From: Nostoc sp. NIES-4103
GTDB lineage: Bacteria; Cyanobacteriota; Cyanobacteriia; Cyanobacteriales; Nostocaceae
Length of the DNA: 64,000 nt
NCBI RefSeq assembly: GCF_002368335.1
Contig: NZ_AP018288.1
Location: 1,007,750-1,071,749 of the forward strand
Direction of reading: 5' to 3'
Shown here: in pieces, positions 34,054-43,172 of the stretch
Numbering within the stretch: position 1 is the first letter of the stretch
Layout: the number at the start of each line of letters is the position of its first letter
Notes under the pieces: generated by a model
The model's input: only the letters and a program-made list of their open reading frames with translations
The model's database searches: none
Told to the model about the DNA's origin: nothing
Program-made: the position numbers and the translations under genes

Positions 34054-35496
34054 ATGGTTTACAATCAAATACTTTTTAATAGTTTTTTACAAGCACATTT
34101 TTCTCCTAAAGAGCGATCGCTCCAAGGTTGGATAGTTATCCTTGGCTTTGTACTATTATCAATAGCTTGTTATTTTGTGGGTTTTGCTGCCATGCTGCGC
34201 CTGATTTATCCAGCAGCAGCTCTGGCTGTCGCCATATTTTTATACTTGCGGCATCCCATTCTTTATATCGGTTTTAACTGGTGGGTGTGGTTTCTCACGC
34301 CTTTAGTCGTTCGTTTAGTTGACTATCGAGTTGGCTGGGATCCCACCCGTCAGATGCTCATCGCACCTTATTTAGTGTCTTTCGTCAGTATAGCCACCTT
34401 TTTAAGATACTTTCCTAGTGCTGCTCGTCAGGGAGGCTTACCCTTTGTTTTGGCTTCTTTAGGGGTATTTTATGGGTTTTTAGTAGGTATAATTTATAAT
34501 CAACCCATCCCTGTAGCACGCAGTTTACTGGACTGGCTTAGCCCCATCATCTTTGCTTTTCACTTATTTATGAACTGGCGAGATTATCCCAGCTATCGCC
34601 AAAACATGCAGCGCACATTCTTTTGGTGTGTGTTACTCACAGGAGCTTACGGTGTGTATCAATTTGTCGTGGCTCCTGAGTGGGATCGTTACTGGCTGAT
34701 AGAATCAAAACTGTTTACCAGTTCTGGAGATCCCGTTCCTTTCGGGATGCGCGTGTGGAGTACAATGCACTCAGTTGGGCCCTATGCAACTGTGCTGCAA
34801 ACTGGTTTATTGTTAATGTTCACCAGTCGCCAAAGCTTCTTAGCTTTTCCTGCTTCAGCATTTGGTTATTTGTCGTTTTTACTTACCCAAGCACGTAGTA
34901 ATTGGGGTGGCTGGTTATTCGGGGTAGTGATGATTTTTGCTTCGGTGAAGGCTCGTACCCAAATGCGTTTAATCACCATAATTTTGGTGATGGCAATGTG
35001 TGTTGTGCCATTAACAATGATTGAGCCAATTTCTGAAGTTGTGGCAGATCGGATGGAAAGTTTTACCAATCTGCAAGAGGATAGTAGCTTTAAAGATAGA
35101 TCGGGAAACTATGACAGAAACCTCAGTTTAGCTCTGACAAATGGTTTGGGTAACGGTTTAGGAAATATTTGGAAGGTAGACGAAAAAACCGGAAAAATTG
35201 AAGTTTTTGTGGTTGATAGCGGCATTTTAGATATGTTTTTCACCTTGGGTTGGTTTGGCGCCATCCCTTATATGGGTGGGTTAATTTTGTTGCTTGTGAG
35301 TGTGTGTAACTATAGTGAAGCTCGGTTTGATAATTTTGTTGGTGCAGCCCGTGCTATTGGTATGAGTTCTTGCGCTCAGCTAATTATTAGTAGCGGAATG
35401 CTAAGTGTGATGGGAATGATTCTTTGGGGATTTTTGGCTATGGCTTTGGCAGCACATAAGTACTATCAGCATGAAGCAATTAATACATATAAATAA
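34054..35496 (+). CDS. Wzy/O-antigen-ligase-like polysaccharide polymerase
   Basis: A 480-residue integral membrane protein with about ten to twelve hydrophobic segments and a large periplasmic loop (about 330-395, EPISEVVADRMESFTNLQED to DSGILDMFF). The topology and the loop before the last helices fit the Wzy/WaaL family, which polymerises or ligates undecaprenyl-linked repeat units at the periplasmic face. It ends the HEP-type island, which agrees with a multispanning protein at that end in Anabaena. ATG 34054 is the first methionine. No terminator hairpin is seen; HIP1-rich DNA follows (35497-35777). Confidence 0.8.
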   Translation: MVYNQILFNSFLQAHFSPKERSLQGWIVILGFVLLSIACYFVGFAAMLRLIYPAAALAVAIFLYLRHPILYIGFNWWVWFLTPLVVRLVDYRVGWDPTRQMLIAPYLVSFVSIATFLRYFPSAARQGGLPFVLASLGVFYGFLVGIIYNQPIPVARSLLDWLSPIIFAFHLFMNWRDYPSYRQNMQRTFFWCVLLTGAYGVYQFVVAPEWDRYWLIESKLFTSSGDPVPFGMRVWSTMHSVGPYATVLQTGLLLMFTSRQSFLAFPASAFGYLSFLLTQARSNWGGWLFGVVMIFASVKARTQMRLITIILVMAMCVVPLTMIEPISEVVADRMESFTNLQEDSSFKDRSGNYDRNLSLALTNGLGNGLGNIWKVDEKTGKIEVFVVDSGILDMFFTLGWFGAIPYMGGLILLLVSVCNYSEARFDNFVGAARAIGMSSCAQLIISSGMLSVMGMILWGFLAMALAAHKYYQHEAINTYK

Positions 35497-35777
35497 GTGT
35501 ATTTTGCGGTTGGGGGCGATCGCTCTTTAACGGCGTTCCTCAATTATAGTCAAATCGATGCGATCGCCATTTGTTTTCAAAACAATCAATTCCAGAGTCT
35601 AACTACAGGCGATCGCATTTGAAAACTAGATATTTAGTTGTTAGTTCTCTATTTTTGATACTTATCTGGGGCAATTGCAAGATATGTTCGTCTGCGTTCA
35701 TATTAACTTTCTGTAGATACTAATTTAAGTTCCTACAGCTAATATTCCCAACTTTGCAGCCTACATCAAAATATCTC

Positions 35778-36317
35778 TCACAATTCAATGATGAAACTAT
35801 CTCGCAGATGAAAGTCAGCCTCAGCACCTCGATGAGTTAATGCCCAGTAAGTCACTTCACCGCCTGTTTGTTTGATCACAGCGGTGATAGCAACCTCAAT
35901 AACTTGATTTGCTGAGACGATTTTACTCAAATCGACATCTAAAGTAAGTGTAAAACTATCAGATTGATTATCGACATTAAATGGAAGTTTCTTAAAGGCT
36001 GTTTCTTCTTGCATCCCTTGACGGTATCCATCAAAATGATAGACATTCCAGTCTCCAGCAGGGGAGAGGTTGAATTCCCAATAGCTTGGAGAATCTTTGA
36101 AACCGAGAAAAAATTCAAAACAGGTATCTTCCCATAGTTCATGCTTTCGCGCTAGTGTGTCTGAGGATGGGGCAATAATGACTTGTGTTAAGTCGCCTAA
36201 AAGCTTGTAGCTGATGGCTAGTTGATGATGATGTCGGGCGATACTACCTGTGAGTTTCAAATGAGACAAAGATTCAGTAGAAGCAAAGGGCTGTAGAGAA
36301 AATGTCTGCTCGTTCAT
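35778..36317 (-). CDS. DOMON-like domain protein
   Basis: A 179-residue soluble beta-sandwich protein. The pattern LWEDTCFEFFLGFKDSPSYWEFNLSPAGDWNVYHFDGYR is typical of DOMON-like ligand-binding proteins (quoted motifs: LWEDTCFEFF, YWEFNLSPAGDWN). DOMON domains bind sugars or haem; here the ligand is unknown. Its ATG overlaps the upstream kinase stop codon by 4 bp (ATGA), with AGGA 8 nt before, so the two are coupled. No signal peptide is seen, so it should be cytoplasmic. Confidence 0.78.
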   Translation of the reverse strand: MNEQTFSLQPFASTESLSHLKLTGSIARHHHQLAISYKLLGDLTQVIIAPSSDTLARKHELWEDTCFEFFLGFKDSPSYWEFNLSPAGDWNVYHFDGYRQGMQEETAFKKLPFNVDNQSDSFTLTLDVDLSKIVSANQVIEVAITAVIKQTGGEVTYWALTHRGAEADFHLRDSFIIEL

Positions 36318-37438
36318 TTCATATCCTGAATAATCTTGCGAATCTGGGTTTCTTGTGATTCGATACTCTCGGTAAGCTTAAACTGAACGATCGCTCTTTC
36401 TAGGTTATGTTCTGGATGTTTAACTTTAAAATAGACATTACCAGCTAAATAGTCAGCAAAAAACCTTAGTCCTAACTCAAAGGCAATCAAACGAATTGCA
36501 TCGTACATGTATGCATAGTCATTTTCCGTGAGAAACGCCTTAGCTACAGATAGATAGCCATCGAGAATACCCTTACACAAATCAGTATCGAAATAAACAT
36601 CATTCCAGTCCGCAGCTTCTTCGCCGGCAGGATTGCAGCCCGATCGCAAGCAATCACCAATGTCATAATGTACTAATCCTGGCTTAACAGTATCTAGGTC
36701 TATGACGCTGACGGCTTTTTGAGTGGCTGTGTCAAACATCACATTATTAATTTTGGGGTCGCCGTGCATCAGCCGCAGTGGTAACTTACCTTCGGCTTTG
36801 GCATTTTCTAGGATATGTGCAAAAATTTGGCGATCGCTAATAAACTGCAAACAATAATTTACTTCTGGGGATGGGTGCGGAGTAGTTTTGGCCAGAACTT
36901 CTTGGTATTGTTGCAGGTAAAGCGGTGTAATATGAAATCCTACGAGAGTATCGGCGAGTTTTTCCGGTGACAAATCGCTAATCAGATTGTGGAACATCCC
37001 CAGAGCATAACCGATTTCTTTGGCGTGTGAGCGATCGCTCATGGTGTCAAAAGACTGCGAACCTTCAATAAAGCTGATAGCCCGCCAGAATGAACCCTCT
37101 GCATCTCGCCAATGATCTTGATTATCCTGAGTCAACAACACGCGCGGTACTTCCCAACGACGGCTGAGAGGGGTATGTTGTAATCTTTTATGAACATGCT
37201 CAGTAAAGATACACATATTCTGCATGATCAGTTGGGGCTGGCGAAATACCTGCGTATTGATGCGTTGCAGGACAAAATGCTGCAATTGGGAACCATCCAG
37301 CGTTACCAAAAAAGTGTCATTAATATTACCGCTGCCAAACGCTTGAACAGCCGTCACCTCACCTTGAAGCGTGAATTGGTCAGCAATGGCAACAAGATTG
37401 TCCGTAGCCTGTGTGTTAAAATTTTCTATTATATTCAT
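36314..37438 (-). CDS. NahK-like aminoglycoside-phosphotransferase-fold kinase
   Basis: A 374-residue small-molecule kinase. The nucleotide-binding region has FGSGNINDTF and FVLQRINTQVF; the catalytic loop is HGDPKINN (H225, D227, N232) and the metal site is IDLDT (D247/D249). The pattern NINDTF with LQRIN and the loop resembles N-acetylhexosamine 1-kinase (NahK), which phosphorylates free hexosamines at C1. That assignment fits the nearby AGE epimerase and glycan genes but is inference. The ATG has GCAGG upstream. It is the first gene of a two-gene minus-strand operon with the DOMON-like protein. Confidence 0.8.
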   Translation of the reverse strand: MNIIENFNTQATDNLVAIADQFTLQGEVTAVQAFGSGNINDTFLVTLDGSQLQHFVLQRINTQVFRQPQLIMQNMCIFTEHVHKRLQHTPLSRRWEVPRVLLTQDNQDHWRDAEGSFWRAISFIEGSQSFDTMSDRSHAKEIGYALGMFHNLISDLSPEKLADTLVGFHITPLYLQQYQEVLAKTTPHPSPEVNYCLQFISDRQIFAHILENAKAEGKLPLRLMHGDPKINNVMFDTATQKAVSVIDLDTVKPGLVHYDIGDCLRSGCNPAGEEAADWNDVYFDTDLCKGILDGYLSVAKAFLTENDYAYMYDAIRLIAFELGLRFFADYLAGNVYFKVKHPEHNLERAIVQFKLTESIESQETQIRKIIQDMK

Positions 37439-37607
37439 GTTTTACCTGCACACTCCTCACGTCATTGCACAAAGGCAATAGGAGACATAGTAACTTAAGT
37501 TTCACCTTTGGTCTGTATCAAAGTGTTGCAGGTGTTGTTGACATTCTCCTCTCATTTTGAGAGACTAAGAAATAGTTTATTAGACTTCTTGTATAAATAA
37601 TTTTTTT

Positions 37608-37685
37608 TCTCACGCAGAGGAGCCACTGCGTTGGGCGGGTTTCCCGACAGCCGCGCAAGTGGCGTTCGCAGAGGCGCAGAGAAAG
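37608..37685. repeat. mosaic of CGCAGAG repeat and REP-like palindrome
   Basis: A CGCAGAGG block is split by GGGCGGGTTTCCCGACAGCC, then GCAGAGGCGCAGAGA resumes. The inserted palindrome also occurs near 22430-22460, so one repeat has landed in another. Confidence 0.6.
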
Positions 37686-37755
37686 AGTTAAAAATGGAGA
37701 TTTTTGCAAGAGGTATATTGTTGTGAAAAAAATATGACAAAATACAGACAAGTAA

Positions 37756-38055
37756 ATGCATCTGATTTCGATTCGTAAACTTCGTACTGATGCTGCTCAA
37801 TTTCCTGATGTCAAAAAGCAAATAGACAACTGGTATGCAACGGTTACAAAGGCTAATTGGCAGAGTTTGGAGGATGTTCAAAGAATTTATCGGGATGCTG
37901 AAGCGGTTGGGAATTTTACTGTCTTCAACATTAAAGGTAATGATTATCGCCTGATTGTCGGTATCGACTATGAAAACCAAGTAGTTTACTACAAATATTT
38001 TCTCACACACGCTGAATACGACAAAGATAAATGGAAAAATGACCCTTACTTTTAA
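37756..38055 (+). CDS. higB: HigB-type mRNA interferase toxin
   Basis: A 99-residue RelE/HigB-superfamily toxin (HigB_toxin type): HLISIRKLRTDAAQFPD at the start, then W-rich LVNWQ-type segment ANWQSLEDVQ and GNDYRLIVGIDYENQVVYYKYFLTHAEYDKDKW. The final motif (quoted: FLTHAEYDK) is diagnostic for this family, which cleaves translated mRNA at the ribosome. The gene order toxin-then-antitoxin is typical for HigBA. ATG 37756 has no clear ribosome site. Confidence 0.9.
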   Translation: MHLISIRKLRTDAAQFPDVKKQIDNWYATVTKANWQSLEDVQRIYRDAEAVGNFTVFNIKGNDYRLIVGIDYENQVVYYKYFLTHAEYDKDKWKNDPYF

Positions 38056-38437
38056 CCAAATTACCTATTGCAATCTTTTAGCCGAAGTAGTTCCTATAGC
38101 AATTGAAACTGAGGAGGAGTATGAACGTATTTTGAATATAGTAGAACAGCTAACTTTTAAGAAAAATCGCACAATAGAGGAGCAAGCTTTATACAAGTTA
38201 CTAGTGATATTAATTGAAGCATATGAAACGGAGAATTATCCGATTGATCAATCTGCACCTCATGAAATTCTCCAACACATGATGGAAGCCAGCGGAACCC
38301 GTCAAGCAGATTTAGTAGGGATTATTGGATCAAGTGGTGTGGTATCAGAGGTTGTGAATGGTAAGCGCTCAATTAGTAAAGCACAAGCGAAGGCGCTGGG
38401 GGAATATTTTAAAGTATCACCTAGTTTGTTTATTTAA
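38039..38437 (+). CDS. higA: HigA-type antitoxin
   Basis: A 132-residue antitoxin with an N-terminal toxin-contacting region rich in Glu (IETEEEYERI) and a C-terminal helix-turn-helix of the XRE type (EASGTRQADLVGI, SEVVNGKRSISKAQAKALGEYF). It neutralises HigB and represses the operon. The start lies inside higB with a 17-bp overlap in another frame. A 92-bp MITE begins five bases after the stop codon. Confidence 0.9.
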   Translation: MTLTFNQITYCNLLAEVVPIAIETEEEYERILNIVEQLTFKKNRTIEEQALYKLLVILIEAYETENYPIDQSAPHEILQHMMEASGTRQADLVGIIGSSGVVSEVVNGKRSISKAQAKALGEYFKVSPSLFI

Positions 38438-38441
38438 TTGC

Positions 38442-38533
38442 AGGACTTACGCACGGACTACGATTTTACGTCATTACGAGCGAAGTGAAGTAATCGCAAA
38501 AGCTTAGTTTTTCGTCACGAGTGCGTAAGTCCT
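38442..38533. mobile_element. 92-bp MITE, copy A (AGGACTTACGCA ends)
   Basis: Terminal inverted repeats AGGACTTACGCAC and GTGCGTAAGTCCT. Copy B at 58749-58840 is in opposite orientation, has the same length and differs at only five positions. A diverged relative is at 42916-43006. No coding capacity. Confidence 0.8.
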
Positions 38534-38912
38534 AAATTGGTTATATAATCTGATACTAATAACATATTAGACTTATTCAAAGCATAGACAGGAGAGCTTT
38601 GATTTCATTTATCTGCTTATCAATTACATCAAAATGATGATCAAGCATTTTTATAATTCTCAATAGTTTGTCCGAACCCATGTAATTTGGAAACAAATCC
38701 AAAATAAATATAATTACTTCAATATGGTGCATACTAACAGCATATTTTAATGTATCATAGTATCATATCAATCTCAAAAATACTAACGTAACAGTATTTA
38801 AACGTATCTCTAATAAACGTATTCATTTAGCACTTTTGAAGTAATACAGCACTTCTTCATCCTGATCCACCAACCAATACCCAAACTTCTATCCGCTGTC
38901 AATTATCCAATC
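38534..38912. other. AT-rich intergenic stretch
   Basis: No gene supported. Short reading frames lack ribosome sites and family features. The region separates higBA from the convergent Uma2 gene. Confidence 0.5.
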
Positions 38913-39482
38913 TTATCCCGCTGTTCTACGCAATTTCAACCAGCCAAAAACTTGTTCTGCTGTCAGCGTTAAATTAATTCCTTCCAGGACTCGCAGTTGA
39001 TTCTCACCTCTGCAAATTTCAGGTTGCTGTTGCGGTGCAAAAATCAGCACAGAATAATCGTCTGGATCAATCAGCCACCCCAACTGACAGCCATGTTGCA
39101 GACAATACAAAAGATTATCAATGACTCGGTTAGCGTTTTGATCGGGTGACAAAATCTCAATTGCCCAATCAGGCGCTTCTGTAAAATGATCTTCGGGTTC
39201 TCCTACTTCATTTAGCTGAATACGACTCCAAGCGACGACTGCAACATCAGGTACAATAGAACGCCCAGCAAAGGTACACCGTAACTCAGGTAAGGCGGTA
39301 TATTGATCGTTAGAATTGTCGATCGCTGTCAACAAGCGTTTTTGTAAAATTGAATGTCGGATTTTGGGCATTGGCTTTTGCATTGCAACCCCATCTGCAT
39401 ATTCCCAAGCTGGAGAGTCCTCAAGATATGGCATTTTGAGGAATTCTTCAAGGGTAAGAATTTGGGGCAATGAAGCAGTCAT
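38913..39482 (-). CDS. Uma2-family putative nuclease
   Basis: A 189-residue protein of the Uma2/DUF820 family with a PD-(D/E)xK nuclease-like core: TLEEFLKMPY at the N-terminus, IVPDVAVV (active-site Asp), DWAIEILSPDQ (Glu) and LGWLIDPDD. The usual lysine after the Glu (sDKvxxY) appears as DNLLYCLQ, so activity may be reduced. Members are abundant in cyanobacteria and largely uncharacterised. The ATG is clear. A second member follows upstream at 39839-40429. Confidence 0.8.
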   Translation of the reverse strand: MTASLPQILTLEEFLKMPYLEDSPAWEYADGVAMQKPMPKIRHSILQKRLLTAIDNSNDQYTALPELRCTFAGRSIVPDVAVVAWSRIQLNEVGEPEDHFTEAPDWAIEILSPDQNANRVIDNLLYCLQHGCQLGWLIDPDDYSVLIFAPQQQPEICRGENQLRVLEGINLTLTAEQVFGWLKLRRTAG

Positions 39483-39574
39483 TGATTAATTGTGGGAATT
39501 TTAGCTTCAAGTTTAGTATAGCGATGATCAGGTCAAGCACATTTAATTTGTATAATATTAAATTCGGTTAATTA

Positions 39575-39666
39575 GTTATAATTCCCACAGTCGTTGTACC
39601 CCACCCCTAACCCCTCCCCGTGAACGGGGAGGGGAAACAAAGCGTAGCTTTGGTGGGGTGGGGTTC
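39575..39666. repeat. CCCCACCCC hairpin repeat, copy 1
   Basis: Begins ATAATTCCCACAGTCGTTG, then CCCCACCCCTAACCCCTCCC, an internal CCCCGTGAACGGGG dyad, and ends GGTGGGGTGGGG. A related copy is at 58846-58920. Both lie near MITEs. Confidence 0.65.
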
Positions 39667-39738
39667 TTAGGTTTAATAAGTAATAAGCGCGGACTTGATA
39701 TCACTTCATCTGGTGGTTGTTTGTTATTGATCATGCGT

Positions 39739-39784
39739 CATTTCTATTTACAAAGGACAAAGGACTAATGACTAATGACAGTCG
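39739..39784. repeat. dispersed GTCATTAGTC repeat, copy 5 (inverted)
   Basis: ATTTACAAAGGACAAAGGAC followed by TAATGACTAATGACAG: the reverse complement of the 12791 copy. Confidence 0.65.
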
Positions 39785-39838
39785 TCAACCAGATAAGAAA
39801 GCAATTTGGATACATATTAGCTCATCATGTAGGCTAAA

Positions 39839-40429
39839 TTACTTACCAGCAGTACCTAAAGAAAAAATCCGACTCAAGTTTAATGAACTATCTTCAAACC
39901 CAGGAATTTCTACTAACTGATCTGGTAAATAAATCTGTTTGCTGAGATAGTTAAATTCACCTTGAGCATTTTGATAAGGCTGACTATAGCGCTCTAGTTG
40001 ACGAGCATTTAAGTCTACAATCCAATAATGATAAATTCCTGCTTCTGCATACAGTTCTAATTTTTTTGTTTGGTCATAAATCAATGTGGAATCTGAAATT
40101 TCTATCACAAGTAAAATATCTTCTGGATAGGGATGGTGAATTAGATAATCTTCATCTTTGCCGCGTGCAATCACCACATCTGGTTCAGGTTCACTTGCAT
40201 TTGGTAGGGTAATTGGATCTTGTCCCCGAATAACTGCACGGTCGCCTAAAAGTCGATCCAATTGACGGCAGAGTATAGAACCGCATACTGTATGAGGAGT
40301 TCCTTTTGCTACCATTTGGATCAGTTCCCCACGAATTAATTCAATGCGATCGCTCTCCTTAAAAAATCCCAGTGCAATCAATTGATGATATTCTTCAATG
40401 GTGAATCGCTTTGGTGTCACAACGTTCAT
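39839..40429 (-). CDS. Uma2-family putative nuclease
   Basis: A 196-residue second Uma2/DUF820 protein. It has the fuller motif set: EEYHQLIALGFF, PEPDVVIAR (Asp), LLVIEISDSTL (Glu), DQTKKLELYAEAGI with the lysine, and YWIVDLN. The catalytic residues therefore look intact. It is on the same strand as the first copy but separated by 356 bp of repeat-rich DNA and is not an obvious tandem duplicate. The function is unknown beyond the nuclease fold. Confidence 0.82.
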   Translation of the reverse strand: MNVVTPKRFTIEEYHQLIALGFFKESDRIELIRGELIQMVAKGTPHTVCGSILCRQLDRLLGDRAVIRGQDPITLPNASEPEPDVVIARGKDEDYLIHHPYPEDILLVIEISDSTLIYDQTKKLELYAEAGIYHYWIVDLNARQLERYSQPYQNAQGEFNYLSKQIYLPDQLVEIPGFEDSSLNLSRIFSLGTAGK

Positions 40430-40460
40430 AGAACATGCACCAGATGGAAATGCTTTTATT

Positions 40461-41636
40461 TTAACTTGACTTCAACGCCTCAAATTGCTGCCAGCAAAGG
40501 TATAGCGCACGGGGTACATGAAAACAGCCTTTCCATTTGCCGCCTTTGAGATTTAACAGCACTTCTCCACGGCGGTTGAGGTAGCCAAACCACTCACCGT
40601 AGTCGCGATCGCTAAAGTGTGACCAAGCGTAATCATGCATCTTTTGATACCATTCCCAGCACTCGCTACGCCCCGTCAAACGATAACCCATTGCCAAGGC
40701 AACTAAAGACTCTAAATGCACCCACCACAGTTTTTGATCCCATTCGAGTTGTTGCGGCGGATGATTATCTGCATCCATAAAATAATACAATCCGCCATAT
40801 TCACTATCCCAAGCAAAATTGAGGATATTTAGCACTACATCAACGGCTTGATTAATGGTTTTGCGATCGCTTTTGCGGTTAGCGATGTCCATGATAAACC
40901 ACATTGCTTCGATACCATGACCGGGATTAATTAACCTACCGTCAAAACAATCAATGTGCGAACCGTAGAGACCAACATTTTCATACATCAGTCCCCGTTC
41001 CTGGTCGAGAAAATCATTCATCACTTCCTCAACAGTGGCTGCTAAAACATTTTCCAGGGTTTCACTAGGTAGCAGCCACTCCATTTCTAGTGTCAGGTTG
41101 GCTAAAATCATCGGTACTGCCAAGGCTTTCATCGGACGCGTACCGGGATAAATCTTGTTATATTTCCCCTTTGGATTATCTTTGCGGCGCAAAACATTGT
41201 TGTAAGCTTGCATCGCCACATCCTTAGCCCATTCTTCACCAGAAGCAAGGGCATATTGACTAAATGCCATTGCGGCAAAGCAATCAGAAAAGATATTGTA
41301 AGGCTGAACCAGTGGCTTACCTTCACAAGTTAGTGCAAAGTACCAGTTGCCTTCCTCATCTCTGCCATGTTGGGCGAGAAAATTTGCCCCATTGCTAGCA
41401 ATTTGCAACCAATTTTCTCGTTTTTCTAACTGGTTGCAAAGCATGGAAAAAGTCCACACTTGGCGGTTTTGCAGCCAAATAAATTTATCTGTGTCATAAA
41501 TCTTACCCTCGCGGTCAAGACAAGTGAAGTAGCCGCCTTGCTGCCAGTCGATTGAGTGTTTTTCCCAAAATGGGAGTACATCGTCTAAGAGGGCATTTTT
41601 GTAAAGTTCCGCCAGCGCTTTCCAATCATGCCCCAT
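40461..41636 (-). CDS. AGE-family N-acylglucosamine 2-epimerase-like enzyme
   Basis: A 391-residue (alpha/alpha)6-barrel protein of the AGE family, which interconverts N-acylglucosamine and N-acylmannosamine or epimerises other free sugars. Motifs: WFMIDIAN-type WFIMDIANRK, GHGIEAMWF with the catalytic-site His, YYFMDADNHPP, KLWWVHLESLVALA and WFGYLNRRGEVLLNLKGGKWKGCFHVPRALY (quoted in part: GGKWKGCFHVPR). The start is set at ATG 41636, directly preceded by GGGGAGG; a TTG at 41660 would put this ribosome site inside the gene. With the NahK-like kinase nearby it may feed amino-sugars into glycan synthesis. Confidence 0.85.
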   Translation of the reverse strand: MGHDWKALAELYKNALLDDVLPFWEKHSIDWQQGGYFTCLDREGKIYDTDKFIWLQNRQVWTFSMLCNQLEKRENWLQIASNGANFLAQHGRDEEGNWYFALTCEGKPLVQPYNIFSDCFAAMAFSQYALASGEEWAKDVAMQAYNNVLRRKDNPKGKYNKIYPGTRPMKALAVPMILANLTLEMEWLLPSETLENVLAATVEEVMNDFLDQERGLMYENVGLYGSHIDCFDGRLINPGHGIEAMWFIMDIANRKSDRKTINQAVDVVLNILNFAWDSEYGGLYYFMDADNHPPQQLEWDQKLWWVHLESLVALAMGYRLTGRSECWEWYQKMHDYAWSHFSDRDYGEWFGYLNRRGEVLLNLKGGKWKGCFHVPRALYLCWQQFEALKSS

Positions 41637-41669
41637 AACTTTCCTCCCCTGTTGTGCCAAAACTAATAG

Positions 41670-42785
41670 CTATTTATAATTACCAACCAAAACTTTTGGT
41701 GATTTTATTAGCTTAAACAAATTGTAGTTGGGAATTAATTCCCGGTATACAGCTAGTGTGTCTTCATTTACTCTAGCAGCACTGAACCTCTCTAGGTTTT
41801 GTCGGGCGCGGCTTTGCCACTTGTCAAGTTTTTCGGGGTCTGCGAGTAATTGCGCTAAAGTAGCTGCCAAGGTTTGACTGTCTTGAGGCGGCACTAAAAT
41901 ACCAGCTTGTCCATTATCTAACGTTTCCGGAATGCCGTCTACATTGCTGGCAATAATTGCACAACCTGCTTCCCGCGCTTCGGTCAGTACTAAACCAAAG
42001 GATTCGCAGTGGGAAGCGAGGACGAAGATATCGCTAGCTAGCATATAGCGTTGTGGTTCTGGCTGGAAACCTTCAAAATGGATGCGTTGGCTATAAGCTG
42101 TCTTTTGCACCATTGCCTCGAACATTGAGCGATCGGGCCCGTTTCCTACTAAGTATAAATGTGCTTGGGGAAAGTCTTTAGCAATTTTGATAAAAGCTGC
42201 GATTAATTCAGCAATTCCTTTTCTGGTATACATCCCCGCTACAGTTGTGATTGCTGGGCGGTGTAGGGGTAGTGGTTGATAATCTTTGAGATTACGATGT
42301 CGGGGGCTACCTAAAGTACCATTAGATATGACTCGCAATTTTTTTTTGGGTATACCACGCCGCACCATCGAATCGGCTACTGCATGACTAACTGCTATCA
42401 CCCTATCTGCTAATCCCATCAATATTGCACTACGCTGAAACTCGTTGTGTACTGTAGAAACTAAATTATATGGGTAGCCGCTTCTCAAAACTCCTGCTAA
42501 GACGACTCCTGTCATCATATGTGCATGAACAATATCGGGTTGAAACACCTGCACAATTTCCCGATAACGCCAAGCAGCTTTGATCATATTCAACGGTTGT
42601 CTACACTGATTGAGTTGCAAGTGCTTAACGTCATGATGCGCTAATAATATTTCATATTCTCCCCCAGCAGAAGCTACAGCAACATCATGACCCGATTTTG
42701 CTTGCAAACAAGCTAAGTCTACTGCTACATTGACAATCCCATTACCGATTTTTTGTACATGATTTGTAATGTGTAAGATTTTCAT
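41670..42785 (-). CDS. GT4 glycosyltransferase
   Basis: A 371-residue GT-B enzyme: MKILHITNHVQKIGNGIVNV, HAHMMTGVV, VAGMYTRKGIAELIAAF, LYLVGNGPDRS and the E-x7-E region CESFGLVLTEAREAGCAIIAS. GGAGA lies at a good distance from the ATG. A decayed copy of its C-terminal half is found at 44076-44394. It ends 34 bp before the AGE epimerase gene, so the two are probably one transcription unit. Confidence 0.88.
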   Translation of the reverse strand: MKILHITNHVQKIGNGIVNVAVDLACLQAKSGHDVAVASAGGEYEILLAHHDVKHLQLNQCRQPLNMIKAAWRYREIVQVFQPDIVHAHMMTGVVLAGVLRSGYPYNLVSTVHNEFQRSAILMGLADRVIAVSHAVADSMVRRGIPKKKLRVISNGTLGSPRHRNLKDYQPLPLHRPAITTVAGMYTRKGIAELIAAFIKIAKDFPQAHLYLVGNGPDRSMFEAMVQKTAYSQRIHFEGFQPEPQRYMLASDIFVLASHCESFGLVLTEAREAGCAIIASNVDGIPETLDNGQAGILVPPQDSQTLAATLAQLLADPEKLDKWQSRARQNLERFSAARVNEDTLAVYRELIPNYNLFKLIKSPKVLVGNYK

Positions 42786-43172
42786 TTAATTTTTCTCCAC
42801 AATGGTCTTTCAATTTGGGATTTTGGATTGTCACTAGACATGAATTTCAATGTAGGCTTATTCTTCGTTTCCAAGCCCACCCTACATATATTTAAAAATC
42901 AAATTTAAATCCTATAGGACTTACGCAAAAACCTCTCAAACGCTCATTACTCTGTGTCCTCTGCGTTCTCTGTGGTTCGATTTTCCGTTACCTGTGCGTA
43001 AGTGCTGTTCTAATACGATTCAGTTAGGTTAAAACTTTTTGCCAAAGCCTATTTTTTTAACGAACCGCAGAGTCGCAGAGGGCACAGAGAGATGCAAGAA
43101 ATGCTTAAGTTAACTGTATTGATTTAAATCCTAGATGCCAAGGATGATTTAACCTTGATTATCTTTTTCAAG
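42786..43172. other. repeat-filled gap between GT4 and PIG-L genes
   Basis: Contains a GCCCACCCTAC half-hairpin (about 42880), the MITE relative at 42916-43006 and two inverted CGCAGAG arms (42950-42980 and 43061-43093). No gene. Confidence 0.6.
42916..43006. mobile_element. 91-bp diverged relative of the AGGACTTACGCA MITE
   Basis: AGGACTTACGCA on the left and TGCGTAAGTGCT on the right (one mismatch), with a length near 92 bp. The core is different: it holds a CTCTGCGTTCTCTGTGG arm of the CGCAGAG repeat, so a repeat seems to have replaced the original core. Confidence 0.6.

Noticed and set aside
38442..38533. Terminator for higBA
   Set aside because: The dyad after higA can fold, but it is a dispersed 92-bp element with defined ends, not a simple hairpin with T-run.
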